64,000 nt of DNA from Methylopila turkensis (GTDB lineage: Bacteria; Pseudomonadota; Alphaproteobacteria; Rhizobiales; Methylopilaceae): the NCBI RefSeq assembly GCF_027922325.1, contig NZ_BSFL01000002.1, positions 558,001 through 622,000 of the forward strand, written 5' to 3'. Shown here piece by piece: positions 1-7,837 of the stretch (position 1 is its first letter; each line of letters opens with the position of its first letter). Below the pieces are notes generated by a model. The model searched no databases, was not told where the DNA came from, and saw only the letters and a list, made by a program, of their open reading frames with translations. Made by a program: the position numbers and the translations under genes.

Positions 1-7
1 GCGTGCT

Positions 8-1060
8 TTACGCTTGAGCATGAGCGCTCTCGCCACCCTCCGCCGCCGGCTCGTCCGCCTCGCCCTCGTCGCCGTAGCCGACGAGCCTGAGCGGGCGCGC
101 CTTCAGCCCGGAGGTGCCGCACCAGTGCACCAGCGCGTCCTCCTCGCCGTGGGTGACCCAGATCTCGCCCGCGCCGGTGTCGAGGATCGTCCGGCGCAGG
201 TCGTCCCAGTCGGCGTGGTCGGAGACGACCAGCGGCAGCTCGACGCCCTTCTGGCGCGCCCGCGCGCGCACCCGCATCCAGCCTGAGGCCGCGACCGTCA
301 CCGGATCCGGGAACTTGCGCGCCCAAAGCTCGCGCAGCGCCGAGGGCGGGCAGAGCACGATCGCGCCGGCGAGCTCCTTGCGGTCGGCGGCCTTGACCTG
401 CACGGTCTCGCCCAGGTCGATCCCGAGATCGCGGTAGGTCTCCGTCACCCGCACCATGGCGCCGTGGAGGTGGATCGGCCGGTCCCAGCCGGCGAGCCGC
501 AGCAGCTTCATCAGCCGCTGCGCCTTGCCCAGCGAATAGGCCCCGACGAGATGGGCTCGGTCCGGGAACAGCTCCACGCTGTCGATCAGCTTCGCGACCT
601 CGTCGCTCGCGTCGGGATGGCGGAACACCGGAAGCCCGAAGGTCGCCTCGCTCACGAACAGGTCGCAGGGGACCACCTCGAACGGCGCCGCGGTCGGATC
701 TTCCTGCCGCTTGTAGTCGCCGGAGACGACGGCCCGGAACCCTTTCCACTCGAACAGGATCTGCGCCGCCCCCAGCACGTGGCCGGCGGGGTGGAAGCTG
801 ACGGTGACGTCGCCGATCTTCGTCCGGGCTCCGTAGGGCGCCGGCTGGCGCGTGGCGCAGAACGCTTCGCCGTAGCGCGCCGCCATGATGGCGAGCGTCT
901 CCGGCGTCGCCATCACCGCGTCGTTGCCGGGCCGGGCGTGGTCGGCGTGGCCGTGGGTGACGAGCGCGCGGGCGACCGGCCGCATCGGGTCGATGTGGCA
1001 GTCGGCCGGCGGGCAGTAGAGCCCTTGCGGGGTGGGGACGAGCAGGTCTTCGGGGCGCAT
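8..1060 (-). CDS. Ligase-associated DNA exonuclease (metallo-beta-lactamase fold)
   Basis: The 350-residue protein has the metallo-beta-lactamase/beta-CASP nuclease layout: HGHADH at residues 36-41, further putative metal-binding His and Asp around residues 90-115 (HPAGH, SGDYK), and a C-terminal VTHGEEDA motif. The length and these motifs fit the mRNA 3'-end-processing-like nucleases usually encoded beside an ATP-dependent DNA ligase, which are thought to act in DNA repair. The ligase itself is not visible; downstream on this strand would be left of the window. The ATG at 1058-1060 was chosen because the conserved family start begins there; an upstream in-frame extension reads as low-complexity shadow sequence overlapping the neighbouring gene. 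The family call is firm; the ligase partnership is inferred from family knowledge. Confidence 0.88.
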   Translation of the reverse strand: MRPEDLLVPTPQGLYCPPADCHIDPMRPVARALVTHGHADHARPGNDAVMATPETLAIMAARYGEAFCATRQPAPYGARTKIGDVTVSFHPAGHVLGAAQILFEWKGFRAVVSGDYKRQEDPTAAPFEVVPCDLFVSEATFGLPVFRHPDASDEVAKLIDSVELFPDRAHLVGAYSLGKAQRLMKLLRLAGWDRPIHLHGAMVRVTETYRDLGIDLGETVQVKAADRKELAGAIVLCPPSALRELWARKFPDPVTVAASGWMRVRARARQKGVELPLVVSDHADWDDLRRTILDTGAGEIWVTHGEEDALVHWCGTSGLKARPLRLVGYGDEGEADEPAAEGGESAHAQA

Positions 1061-1106
1061 GCCCAGAGACAGATAAGCCGCGCGCGGCCGGAAAACAGAC
1101 GGCGGC

Positions 1107-2384
1107 TCAGCCGTAGCGGCGCGCGGCCTCCAGCGTGAGGCCGAGGCCGACGGAGCCGAACACGTCGCCCTCCACCGGCCGCGCCGCCGGAACGGCGCCC
1201 AGGATCGCGCCGCGCACATGGGGGATGCGGGTGGAGCCACCGGTGAGGAACACCGCGTCGATCCGCTCCGGGCCGACGCCGGCGGCCGCGAGGCAGCGGC
1301 CGATGCGCTCCGTGATCTTCGCCGTCAGCGCGCCGGTGTGGGCGACGAAGCGCTCGCGCCGCACCGCCGCGGCGAGCCTCGGCTCGGCCCAGCCGAGCGG
1401 CACGGCGGTCTCCTCCGTCTCCGACAGCCTGATCTTGGCGCCCTCGACCTCGGCCGCGATCCCGTGCCCGCCCTCGCTCTCGATCACCCGGATCAGCCGG
1501 TCGAGCAGCTCCGGCCGGGCCGCCTCGCGCCGCGTCTCGCGGATCTGGCGCACGACGCGGCCGTCGTAGAGCTTGTTGATGCTCGACCAGGTCGCGAGCT
1601 CGTGGAACCAGCTCGACGGCGCCTCCAGCTCGCGGCGCTTCATCGGCGAGCGGAAGCCGAGCAGCGGCATGACCTCGCCGAGGCTCAAGCGGCGGTCGAA
1701 ATCGACGCCGCCGACGCGCACGCCGTCGTTCGCCAGGATGTCGGCCGCCCGGTCGTCGCGGCCGCGCCGGTCCGGCGACAGCCGCACCACCGTGAAGTCC
1801 GAGGTGCCGCCGCCGATGTCGGCGATCAGCGCCAGTTCCTCGGCCGCCACGCTGCGCTCGTAGTCGAGCGCGGCCGCAACCGGCTCGTACTGGAACGACA
1901 CCTCGCGAAAACCGACCGACTGCGCGATCTCGCGCAGCGTGGCTTCCGCGCGCGCGTCGCCCTCGTCGTCGCCGTCGACGAAATGCACCGGCCGGCCGTG
2001 GACGACCGCGTCGAGCGACGCGCCGGTCGCGGCCTCGGCGCGGCGCTTCACGATCGCGAGGTAGCTCGCGATCACGTCGCGGAACTTCACGCGGTCGCGG
2101 CCGACCTGGGTCGCCTCGTCGATCAGCGAGGTCCCGAGCACGGATTTGAGGCCGCGCATCAGCCGGCCGGGCTCGCCGTCGAGATAGGCGCTCATGGCGG
2201 CGCGCCCGACTTTGGCCGCGGCGGTCGGCGCAAAGAAGATCGCGCTCGGCAGCGTGACCTCCTCGCCCTCGAGCCGCGCAAGCTCGGCCCCCAAGGCTTG
2301 GGCCCCCAAGGCTTCGGCTCCCTCGGCGCGGGCGAGCCCGAGCGTGGTGTTGGACGTGCCGAAATCGAGGCCGCAGGCGGTCAT
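1107..2384 (-). CDS. Hsp70-family protein, YegD-like
   Basis: A 425-residue actin-fold ATPase. Phosphate-binding loop 1 is at residues 7-16 (DFGTSNTTLG), loop 2 at about 189-196 (DIGGGTSD), and an adenosine-binding motif LTGGSTRIP lies near the C-terminus. It lacks the long substrate-binding domain of DnaK, and its size matches YegD-type short Hsp70 paralogues, whose substrates are poorly known. Residues 20-40 hold a small repetitive stretch (EALGAQALGAEL) visible as a direct DNA repeat near 2285-2320. The ATG at 2382-2384 begins immediately before the loop 1 strand. It lies 46 bases upstream of the nuclease gene on the same strand, so the two may be co-transcribed. Confidence 0.85.
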   Translation of the reverse strand: MTACGLDFGTSNTTLGLARAEGAEALGAQALGAELARLEGEEVTLPSAIFFAPTAAAKVGRAAMSAYLDGEPGRLMRGLKSVLGTSLIDEATQVGRDRVKFRDVIASYLAIVKRRAEAATGASLDAVVHGRPVHFVDGDDEGDARAEATLREIAQSVGFREVSFQYEPVAAALDYERSVAAEELALIADIGGGTSDFTVVRLSPDRRGRDDRAADILANDGVRVGGVDFDRRLSLGEVMPLLGFRSPMKRRELEAPSSWFHELATWSSINKLYDGRVVRQIRETRREAARPELLDRLIRVIESEGGHGIAAEVEGAKIRLSETEETAVPLGWAEPRLAAAVRRERFVAHTGALTAKITERIGRCLAAAGVGPERIDAVFLTGGSTRIPHVRGAILGAVPAARPVEGDVFGSVGLGLTLEAARRYG

Positions 2385-2599
2385 GGGAAAAGTCGGGGCT
2401 CTGGACGAAGGGCGCGTCTTCTATCCGCCCCGCCGGCCGGCGTCCATGCCGGGGGGGGCCGGTCAGCTATGGGCGGCGGGCTCAGGTGAGGAGCGCGTTA
2501 TCGCCGCCTAGCGAGGCGCCCGATCGGAACGCGCCGCGTCGTCGTAGCCCGGCGCGAGCGCGGAGGCCGCACGCTCCCGTTTGTGCGCTGCGCGCGGAG

Positions 2600-2970
2600 A
2601 GCAAAGGCTTGGAAATCGCCAAGCGTGTCGTGGATCGGCTCGCCGTCATCCACGCTGACGAGGCCGCGCATTGGGATGCGCCCGCTCCGGCTGGTCCGTG
2701 AAGCGCATCAATCGCTCTGAGGCGTTCAGCTTCGACGGCGCGTGCGCCAATCGGCGCCAAAAGCTACTTCTCACGCCTGCGCCACATGGTGACCGGCCAG
2801 CACCACGACGTCTCGCCGCGCCACCTCAGCCAGTACGCCCACGAGGCGGGTTGGAGGAAGATCACCGCCGGATGGACAACGGCGCTCTGGCGTTCCGCTC
2901 GCTCGGGCTGCGGCTTGCGCACGGCGTCAGCAGCAATCGGGCGGGCTACTGGAAGCGGGCGTCTGCGTAA
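2600..2970 (+). pseudogene. Frameshifted remnant of an IS1595-type transposase
   Basis: Three reading frames must be joined to follow one protein. HADEAAHWD occurs near 2660, VKRINRSEAFSFDGAC near 2700, SYFSRLRHMVTGQHH near 2762-2806, then EDHRRMDNGAL near 2860, with a stop at 2968-2970. These fragments, in this order, match the C-terminal half of IS1595/ISXO2-like DDE transposases (HADE..HW, KRINH-SEA, ESYFSRLR, DNRR...NG). At least two frameshifts and a missing N-terminal half make it non-functional. No flanking inverted repeats could be paired with confidence. The identification rests on recalled family motifs. Confidence 0.7.
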
Positions 2971-3051
2971 CACCCACAAGATGTAGTGTGTCGACTGGGG
3001 GATGAAGCGGTGCGACAACTTGACTCACGGACTGAATTCCGCAGAGTCCGA

Positions 3052-3134
3052 TTCGGCACGGAAACCCGGCCGGGGGTCATCACCCCCCGGACCGGGCCCG
3101 TGCCGAAACCGCAAGGGCCCTGTCGGGCTTGCGG
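3052..3134 (+). other. Tandem GC-rich hairpins in the leader of the 3218 operon
   Basis: Bases 3052-3061 pair with 3098-3107 (10 bp), 3065-3069 with 3092-3096 (5 bp) and 3070-3076 with 3084-3090 (7 bp), giving one long, slightly bulged stem with a 7-base loop. A second hairpin follows directly, with 3109-3115 pairing 3128-3134. The stems sit between the transposase remnant and the small operon. There is no T tract, so simple termination is not supported. They could be a structured leader, a REP-like element or the end of an old mobile element. Confidence 0.55.
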
Positions 3135-3194
3135 CGCGACGCCTTAACAGGTGCACCCTGCGTGCACAGCGCTTGTGCTGTCAAGTTCTGGCGG

Positions 3195-3214
3195 GGCCTC
3201 CAACCCAGGAGGCC
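3195..3214 (+). promoter_or_regulatory. Hairpin enclosing the ribosome-binding site of the 3218 gene
   Basis: GGCCTCC at 3195-3201 is a perfect complement of GGAGGCC at 3208-3214, with a six-base loop between them. The Shine-Dalgarno sequence AGGAGG (3207-3212) ends five bases before the ATG at 3218, so five of its six bases lie inside the 3' arm. A folded RNA should hide the ribosome-binding site. Control by temperature, a ligand or translation of a leader is an inference. Confidence 0.6.
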
Positions 3215-3217
3215 TTC

Positions 3218-3421
3218 ATGGCTGGAACCGCACGCCTACCCTCATATCGACTGACCTTCGACGACGCTGTAACCGTCTGGCTTCGCTACTGGAATGGCGA
3301 ATTTCAGAACCGCATTGCCGCGTCGTTCGACACGAATCCCGGCCGCGTTAATGAGGTTTTGAAAGAGCGTTCTCATGTTGGAAGTCGGCAGGTCGCCGCT
3401 GAAAAGCGAAGGGCCGCCTAA
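3218..3421 (+). CDS. Small helix-turn-helix-like protein of unknown function
   Basis: A 67-residue protein. Its centre (LTFDDAV..WLRYWNGEFQNRI, then FDTNPGRVNEVL) resembles a short helix-turn-helix in which the second half would be the recognition helix. Similar small proteins are, from memory, common as unnamed genes in Rhizobiales, often near accessory DNA. The start is set by AGGAGG at 3207-3212, five bases upstream of ATG. The stop overlaps the next ATG in TAATG, so the two genes are probably translationally coupled. Base composition is less GC-rich than the surrounding chromosome, suggesting horizontal transfer. DNA binding is inferred; no function is known. Confidence 0.7.
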   Translation: MAGTARLPSYRLTFDDAVTVWLRYWNGEFQNRIAASFDTNPGRVNEVLKERSHVGSRQVAAEKRRAA

Positions 3422-3702
3422 TGAGCGCGGATCAAAAGACCGTCCTTTGCGGCAAGTGCAAGATCGGCCTCGAAGGCCCGACTGATCCGAAACCCGAGAG
3501 TGTGTTTTCCTGCCCGCGTTGCGGGGAGGGCGACAAACTCAAAAACATCCACAGGATTGTTGGCGAGTTTGTCAAAGAGGAGACGGCTCGCCACTTCCAG
3601 CAGAAACTGCGAGACGTGGCTCGGAGGAGCAAATTCCTCCAATTCAAGGGTAATACGATCCCAAAACGCAGTCACCGCTTCGTGGTCGATCTCAAGCTCT
3701 AG
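3421..3702 (+). CDS. Small protein with a possible zinc ribbon, unknown function
   Basis: A 93-residue protein. Two Cys pairs, CGKC near residue 10 and CPRC near residue 31, could form a zinc ribbon. The rest is basic and helical (KEETARHFQQKLRDVARRS). The ATG overlaps the preceding stop by one base, so expression probably depends on the upstream helix-turn-helix gene. Composition is A+T-richer than its neighbours. It converges on the gene remnant at 3727. No specific family was recognised. A regulator pair or a toxin-antitoxin-like pair are both possible, but nothing in the sequence settles this. Confidence 0.65.
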   Translation: MSADQKTVLCGKCKIGLEGPTDPKPESVFSCPRCGEGDKLKNIHRIVGEFVKEETARHFQQKLRDVARRSKFLQFKGNTIPKRSHRFVVDLKL

Positions 3703-3726
3703 CATCGAACATCCTCGGCGGGCGGC

Positions 3727-3921
3727 TTAGGTCGCCCGCCACTCCCGAGCACCTTTCCGCTTCTCCCCTGCGAGCAGACCGCCCCGCTTCACCTGCATCG
3801 TCAGCGCCTGCACGATCTTGAACGCGCTCGTCTTGCGCAGATCGTTGTCGGACGCAAAGCCCTTCGCCGCCATGACCCTGTGAGACAGCTCGCGCGTGTC
3901 GAGCGGGCCGCGTTCCGCCAG
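3727..3921 (-). pseudogene. C-terminal fragment of a Rhizobiales HTH-like protein
   Basis: The last 64 residues of a minus-strand frame (from LAERGPLDTREL to GAREWRAT) look like a genuine winged-helix C-terminal module: a PLDTREL helix, a VMAAKG turn, and a basic end. Upstream in the same frame the sequence turns into intergenic DNA with a palindromic repeat and a terminator, so the N-terminal part and start codon are missing. It is best read as a truncated gene. Related full-length proteins are recalled as common unnamed genes in Rhizobiales, but this was not checked. Confidence 0.5.
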
Positions 3922-4021
3922 CGCCGCCGACCGGCGTCCATGCTGGGGTGGGTGGGTCAGCCCCATAGGCCGCGGGCTCGATGAAGCGCTCGCCGCAAAC
4001 GCGCCGTCATGCTTCCTCGTC

Positions 4022-4044
4022 ATCCTCGGGCTTGACCCGAGGAT
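4022..4044. repeat. REP-like palindrome
   Basis: ATCCTCGGG and CCCGAGGAT form a perfect 9-bp stem around a CTTGA loop, preceded by CGTC. Similar short palindromes occur at 23114-23145 and 38103-38125 in this window. This type is widespread between genes in Alphaproteobacteria. The stretch from 3922 to 4116 holds no other recognisable feature. Confidence 0.7.
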
Positions 4045-4116
4045 CCATCGGGCGCGGACGCGCCCGGGAAGATGGATGCTGAGGGTCCAAGTCCGAGCAT
4101 AACGGGCAGCAAGGCT

Positions 4117-4141
4117 GAAAACCGGGGGCGGCATCCGCCCC
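4117..4141 (-). terminator. Rho-independent terminator of yebC
   Basis: Read on the minus strand, GGGGGCGG and CCGCCCCC form an 8-bp stem with a three-base loop, then GG and a run of four T. It begins 8 bases after the yebC stop codon at 4149-4151. Confidence 0.7.
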
Positions 4142-4148
4142 CGCGCCC

Positions 4149-4895
4149 TCACCCCCCGATCTTCGCCATGATCTCGTCGGAGATCTCGTAGTTACCCCAG
4201 ACGTTCTGGACGTCGTCGTCGTCGTCGAAGGCGTCGAGCATCTTCAGCAGCGAGGCGGCCTTGTCCTCGTCGAGGGCGGTGGTGGTCGAGGGCCGCCACA
4301 CGATCTTGGTGCTCTCGGCCTCGCCGAGCGCGGCCTCGAGCGCCTTGGAGACCTCGTTCAGGTCCTCGAAGGCGCAGGTGACGACGTGGTTCTCGTCGTC
4401 GGACTCCACGTCCTCGGCGCCGGCCTCGATCGCGGCTTCCAGCACCGCGTCGGCGGAGCCGGCCTTGGCGGGATAGACGATCTCGCCGACGCGGTTGAAC
4501 ATGAAGCCGACCGAGCCGCTTTCGCCCATCGCCCCGCCGGCCTTGGTGAAGTAGGAGCGCACGGCGGCGGCGGTGCGGTTGCGGTTGTCGGTCAGCGCCT
4601 CGACGATGATGGCGACGCCGCCGGGGCCGTAGCCCTCGTAGCGCACCTCTTCGTAATTGTCGGCGTCGCCGCCGGCCGCCTTGTTGATGGCGCGCTGGAT
4701 GTTGTCCTTCGGCATGGACTGCGCCTTGGCGGCGGCGACCGCGAGCCGGAGGCGCGGGTTCATGGCCGGGTCCGGCAGGCCGGCCTTGGCGGCCACCGTG
4801 ATCTCGCGCCCGAGCTTCGAGAACAGCTTGGCCCGCACCGCGTCCTGGCGGCCCTTGCGGTGCATGATGTTCTTGAACTGTGAATGCCCGGCCAT
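4149..4895 (-). CDS. yebC: YebC/PmpR family protein
   Basis: The 248-residue sequence matches the family from end to end. It starts [15 protein letters not shown] and contains the conserved K...[19 protein letters not shown] and [10 protein letters not shown] motifs, followed by an acidic C-terminal domain ([15 protein letters not shown]). YebC proteins were named as transcriptional regulators, and members of the family have been linked to relief of ribosome stalling at proline stretches. Which role applies here cannot be seen. The usual length is about 245-250, and the ATG at 4893-4895 is the family start. It is followed by its own terminator and shows no operon partner. Confidence 0.95.
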   Translation of the reverse strand: MAGHSQFKNIMHRKGRQDAVRAKLFSKLGREITVAAKAGLPDPAMNPRLRLAVAAAKAQSMPKDNIQRAINKAAGGDADNYEEVRYEGYGPGGVAIIVEALTDNRNRTAAAVRSYFTKAGGAMGESGSVGFMFNRVGEIVYPAKAGSADAVLEAAIEAGAEDVESDDENHVVTCAFEDLNEVSKALEAALGEAESTKIVWRPSTTTALDEDKAASLLKMLDAFDDDDDVQNVWGNYEISDEIMAKIGG

Positions 4896-5022
4896 GTTCG
4901 CTCCGACGTCGTTCCGGGAACGTCGCTCCGCCGCCGCGCTCGCGCGACGCTCCGGCGGACGGCCGCTCCAATCCCTGAGGTGGGCGGCGTTATATGATTC
5001 TCACGCGCCTGAGGGAAGACCG

Positions 5023-5295
5023 TCAGCCGGCGGCCGCGAAGGCGCCGGCGACATCCTCGGCCGTGACCTCGACCGTGGGCTTCAGAAGCTTCACGGCTTG
5101 CGTCTTCCGGCCGACGCGCATGACGAGCACCACCGTCTCCGCGCCGCCGCAGGCGGGGTCGCCGCAGTCGATCTCGCTGACCGTCACGGCGTCGTCCTCG
5201 CCGAGCGCGAGCGCGGCGCGCACCAGCCCCGCGACCCGGCGCGAGGCCTCGGCGCGGCCGGGATTTTCAACCTTGGCTTTGAAGAACAGCGGCAT
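5023..5295 (-). CDS. Small conserved protein coupled to the COG0523 GTPase
   Basis: A 90-residue protein with a central CGDPAC segment (about residues 44-49) inside an EID-CGDPACGGAETVVLVM strand region and a C-terminal KPTVEVTAEDV motif. It starts 18 bases after the stop of the COG0523 GTPase on the same strand, so the two are probably one transcript. The two cysteines four residues apart could bind a metal or form a disulfide. From memory, similar small proteins follow cobW-like genes in other Rhizobiales. No function is established; a role in the zinc-limitation response is inferred from the operon only. Confidence 0.7.
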   Translation of the reverse strand: MPLFFKAKVENPGRAEASRRVAGLVRAALALGEDDAVTVSEIDCGDPACGGAETVVLVMRVGRKTQAVKLLKPTVEVTAEDVAGAFAAAG

Positions 5296-5313
5296 GACGG
5301 AGGGGAGATAAGC

Positions 5314-6537
5314 TCAGGCCGCGTCCCGGCGCCAGAGGGGGAAGGGATCGGGCAGGCCGGGATAGGCCGCCCAGTCCGGCGCGGCCTCGTCGCGGCCCAC
5401 GAGCGCGGCCTCCAGCGCGGCGCGGAGCGGCGCCTCGTCGAGCCCCACGCCGATGAACACGAGCTCCTGCCGGCGGTCGCCCCAGCCCTCGGCCCAGCGC
5501 GCGCCGAGCCAGCCGCGCCATTCCTCGTGCTCCGGCCAGTCGCGGCGCGGGACCGCGGCCCACCACGTCCCCGCGCCCTCGGTGCGGCAGATCGCGCCCG
5601 CGAGCGACATCTCGCCGGCCCAGTCCGGCCGCGTCGCGAGCCAGAAATGCCCCTTGGCGCGCACCAGCCCCGGCCAGGTCCGCTTCAGGATCGCGTCGAA
5701 CCGCTGGGGGTGGAACGGCCGGCGGGCGCGGAACACGAAGCTCGACACGCCGTATTCCTCGGTCTCGGGCACGTGGTCGCGGAAACCGAACAGCTCCTTC
5801 GCCCACATCGGGTTGCGGCGGGCGCGCTCGAAGTCGAACCTCCCGGTCCCGAGAATCTTCGACAGCGCCACGCGCCCGAAATCGGCGTCGACGATCTCGG
5901 CGTCGCCGTTCAGCGCGCGGACGACGCCGCGCACGCTCGCGCGGGTCGCGGCGTCCACGGCCGACGCCTTGTTCAGCACCACCACGTCGGCGAACTCGAT
6001 CTGCTCCACCAGCAGGTCGACGAGCCTGCGCTCGTCGCCCTCCCCCGCCGTCTCGCCGCGGTCGCCGAGGAAGTCGCGGCTGCCGTAGTCCTTCAGCAGG
6101 TTGGCGGCGTCGACCACCGTCACCATCGTGTCGAGCCGGGCGACGTCCGACAGCGAGACGCCGTCCTCGTCGCGGAAGTCAAAGGTGGCGGCCACCGGCA
6201 GCGGCTCGGAGATTCCGGTGGATTCGATCACCAGATGGTCGAAGCGCCCTTCCTCCGCGAGGCGGCGCACCTCGGTCAGGAGATCGTCGCGCAGCGTGCA
6301 GCAGATGCAGCCGTTGGTCATCTCGACCAGCTTCTCCTCGGAGCGCGACAGATCCGAGCCGCCGCGCACGAGGTCGGCGTCGATGTTCACCTCGGACATG
6401 TCGTTGACGATCACCGCGACCCGGCGGCCCTCGCGGTTGGCGAGGATGTGGTTCAGGAGCGTCGTCTTGCCGGCGCCGAGGAAGCCGGAAAGCACGGTGA
6501 CGGGCAGGCGAGCGTCGGGCATGGCGGCGCGATCCAT
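5314..6537 (-). CDS. COG0523 (CobW/ZigA-like) GTP-dependent metallochaperone
   Basis: A 407-residue G3E GTPase. Walker A is GFLGAGKTT (residues 18-26), the metal-binding signature is GCICC (76-80), the guanine-specificity motif is NKAS (189-192), and a C-terminal CobW_C domain begins near 250 (RRPFHPQRF). This family moves metals, often zinc under scarcity. A palindromic Zur-like site seven bases upstream of the start strongly suggests zinc regulation here, and no cobalamin genes are nearby. The ATG at 6535-6537 lacks a Shine-Dalgarno match; a second ATG at 6520-6522 is possible. A small CGDPAC protein follows in the same unit. Confidence 0.9.
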   Translation of the reverse strand: MDRAAMPDARLPVTVLSGFLGAGKTTLLNHILANREGRRVAVIVNDMSEVNIDADLVRGGSDLSRSEEKLVEMTNGCICCTLRDDLLTEVRRLAEEGRFDHLVIESTGISEPLPVAATFDFRDEDGVSLSDVARLDTMVTVVDAANLLKDYGSRDFLGDRGETAGEGDERRLVDLLVEQIEFADVVVLNKASAVDAATRASVRGVVRALNGDAEIVDADFGRVALSKILGTGRFDFERARRNPMWAKELFGFRDHVPETEEYGVSSFVFRARRPFHPQRFDAILKRTWPGLVRAKGHFWLATRPDWAGEMSLAGAICRTEGAGTWWAAVPRRDWPEHEEWRGWLGARWAEGWGDRRQELVFIGVGLDEAPLRAALEAALVGRDEAAPDWAAYPGLPDPFPLWRRDAA

Positions 6538-6541
6538 GTTT

Positions 6542-6560
6542 AAATGTTATAACATAACAT
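6542..6560. promoter_or_regulatory. Putative Zur box
   Basis: The AT-rich sequence contains the perfect palindrome ATGTTATAACAT at 6544-6555, extended by a further AACAT half-repeat. This closely resembles Zur operators (TGTTATAWTATAACA type). It stands out in GC-rich DNA and lies directly upstream of the COG0523 GTPase start at 6537, in the spacer shared with hisZ. Confidence 0.72.
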
Positions 6561-6733
6561 ATCAAGACGAGACCGCGCGGACAACCCTTGCGCCGCCGCG
6601 CAAACCGTCGCGGCAGGCCGGCGCGAAGGCGGCCGGTCGGCCTGCACCCACGAAAACAGTCGCGCTCGGGCGTCTCGCCTGCTAGACGCGCAACCGTTCC
6701 GCCCGCCTGCAACAGTCCCCGCGTGCCTGCCCG

Positions 6734-7837
6734 ATGTCGCCTCTGGTCCCGATCCCGCCGAGCCTGCTCGACCGCTTCGAAGCGGCCGGCTTCGCGCGCG
6801 CCGAGCCTTCGATCCTGCAGCCGGCGGAGCCCTTCCTGCATGTGATGGGCGAAGGCCTGCGCGCGCGGATGTTCCTGACGAGCGATGGCGACGGCCGCGA
6901 CCTGTGCCTCCGGCCGGACTTCACCATCCCGATCGCGCTCGGCCACATCGCGGGCGGCGATCCCGCGCGGGCGGCGTCCTACTACTACGCCGGCCCGATC
7001 TTCCGTCACCGTCGCGGCGGCGGCGGCGAGAGCGCGCAGGCCGGCGTCGAGAGTTTTGGCCGGGCCGACGCAATCGCGGCCGAGACCGAGATCCTCGCGC
7101 TCGCGCTCGAGGCCTCCGCCCTGCTCAGCGAACCCGCGCCGATCATCCGGCTGGGCGACCTCGCGCTGATCGCGGCGGCCGTCGAGGCGCTCGACGCGGC
7201 CCCCGCCTTCCGGCGGCGGCTGAAGCGCGAGATCACTTATGGCGAAAGCCTCGACGCGCTGTCCGCTGCGACGCCGGCGCAGGCGGCGCGGGCCGGCCAC
7301 GCCGGCCTGTTCGCGGCGCTCGACGCCGCCGGCCCGGAGGCGGCGCGCGCCGTGATCGAGGACGTGCTGTCGCTCGCCGGCATCGCCGCCGTCGGCGGCC
7401 GCACGCCGGCCGAGATCGCCGACCGCTTCATCGAGCAGAACGCCGCCGGCGGCGCCGCGGGCCTCTCCGCCGGAGAGCGCAGGGCGCTGACCGACGTGCT
7501 CGCCGTCGACGCCGACGCGCGCTCGGCGGTGGAGCGGCTGCGGCGCCTCGCCGACGGCGGGCTCGCGATCGGCCCGGCCGTGGAGCGGCTCGGGAGCCGG
7601 ATCGAGGCCTTCGCGGCGGCGGGCCTCCCGGTCGAGCGCATGCGCTTCGCGAGCCGTTTCGGCCGCAAGCTCGACTACTACACCGGCCTCGTGTTCGAGC
7701 TCGGCCGCGACGGCGGCGACGGGCCGCTCGCCGGCGGCGGGCGCTATGACGGGCTGCTCGGCGCGCTTGGCGCCGCGCCTGCGCCGGGCGTCGGCTTCTC
7801 GCTCTGGCTCGACCGTTTCCCCGGAGCCGCGCGATGA
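6734..7837 (+). CDS. hisZ: ATP phosphoribosyltransferase regulatory subunit HisZ
   Basis: A 367-residue class II aminoacyl-tRNA synthetase-like protein without tRNA-charging activity. Recognisable motifs are RPDFTIPIA and AGPIFRHR in the N-terminal half, then [16 protein letters not shown] and [10 protein letters not shown] near the C-terminus. HisZ activates HisG in the first step of histidine synthesis. The stop overlaps the hisG start in ATGA (7834-7837), indicating translational coupling. In many Rhizobiales hisS precedes hisZ; here the upstream neighbour is the divergent COG0523 gene. The ATG at 6734 is the chosen start. Confidence 0.93.
   Translation: MSPLVPIPPSLLDRFEAAGFARAEPSILQPAEPFLHVMGEGLRARMFLTSDGDGRDLCLRPDFTIPIALGHIAGGDPARAASYYYAGPIFRHRRGGGGESAQAGVESFGRADAIAAETEILALALEASALLSEPAPIIRLGDLALIAAAVEALDAAPAFRRRLKREITYGESLDALSAATPAQAARAGHAGLFAALDAAGPEAARAVIEDVLSLAGIAAVGGRTPAEIADRFIEQNAAGGAAGLSAGERRALTDVLAVDADARSAVERLRRLADGGLAIGPAVERLGSRIEAFAAAGLPVERMRFASRFGRKLDYYTGLVFELGRDGGDGPLAGGGRYDGLLGALGAAPAPGVGFSLWLDRFPGAAR

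Noticed and set aside
3218..3702. Toxin-antitoxin module
   Set aside because: Neither product matches a toxin or antitoxin family that I can recognise; the arrangement alone is not enough.
3727..4152. A complete 141-residue minus-strand gene at this locus
   Set aside because: Only the last 64 residues look like protein; the first part runs through a terminator and a REP-like palindrome.
5023..6537. Cobalamin biosynthesis role for the CobW-like gene
   Set aside because: No cob genes are nearby, while a Zur-like site lies at its start, so a zinc metallochaperone role fits better.
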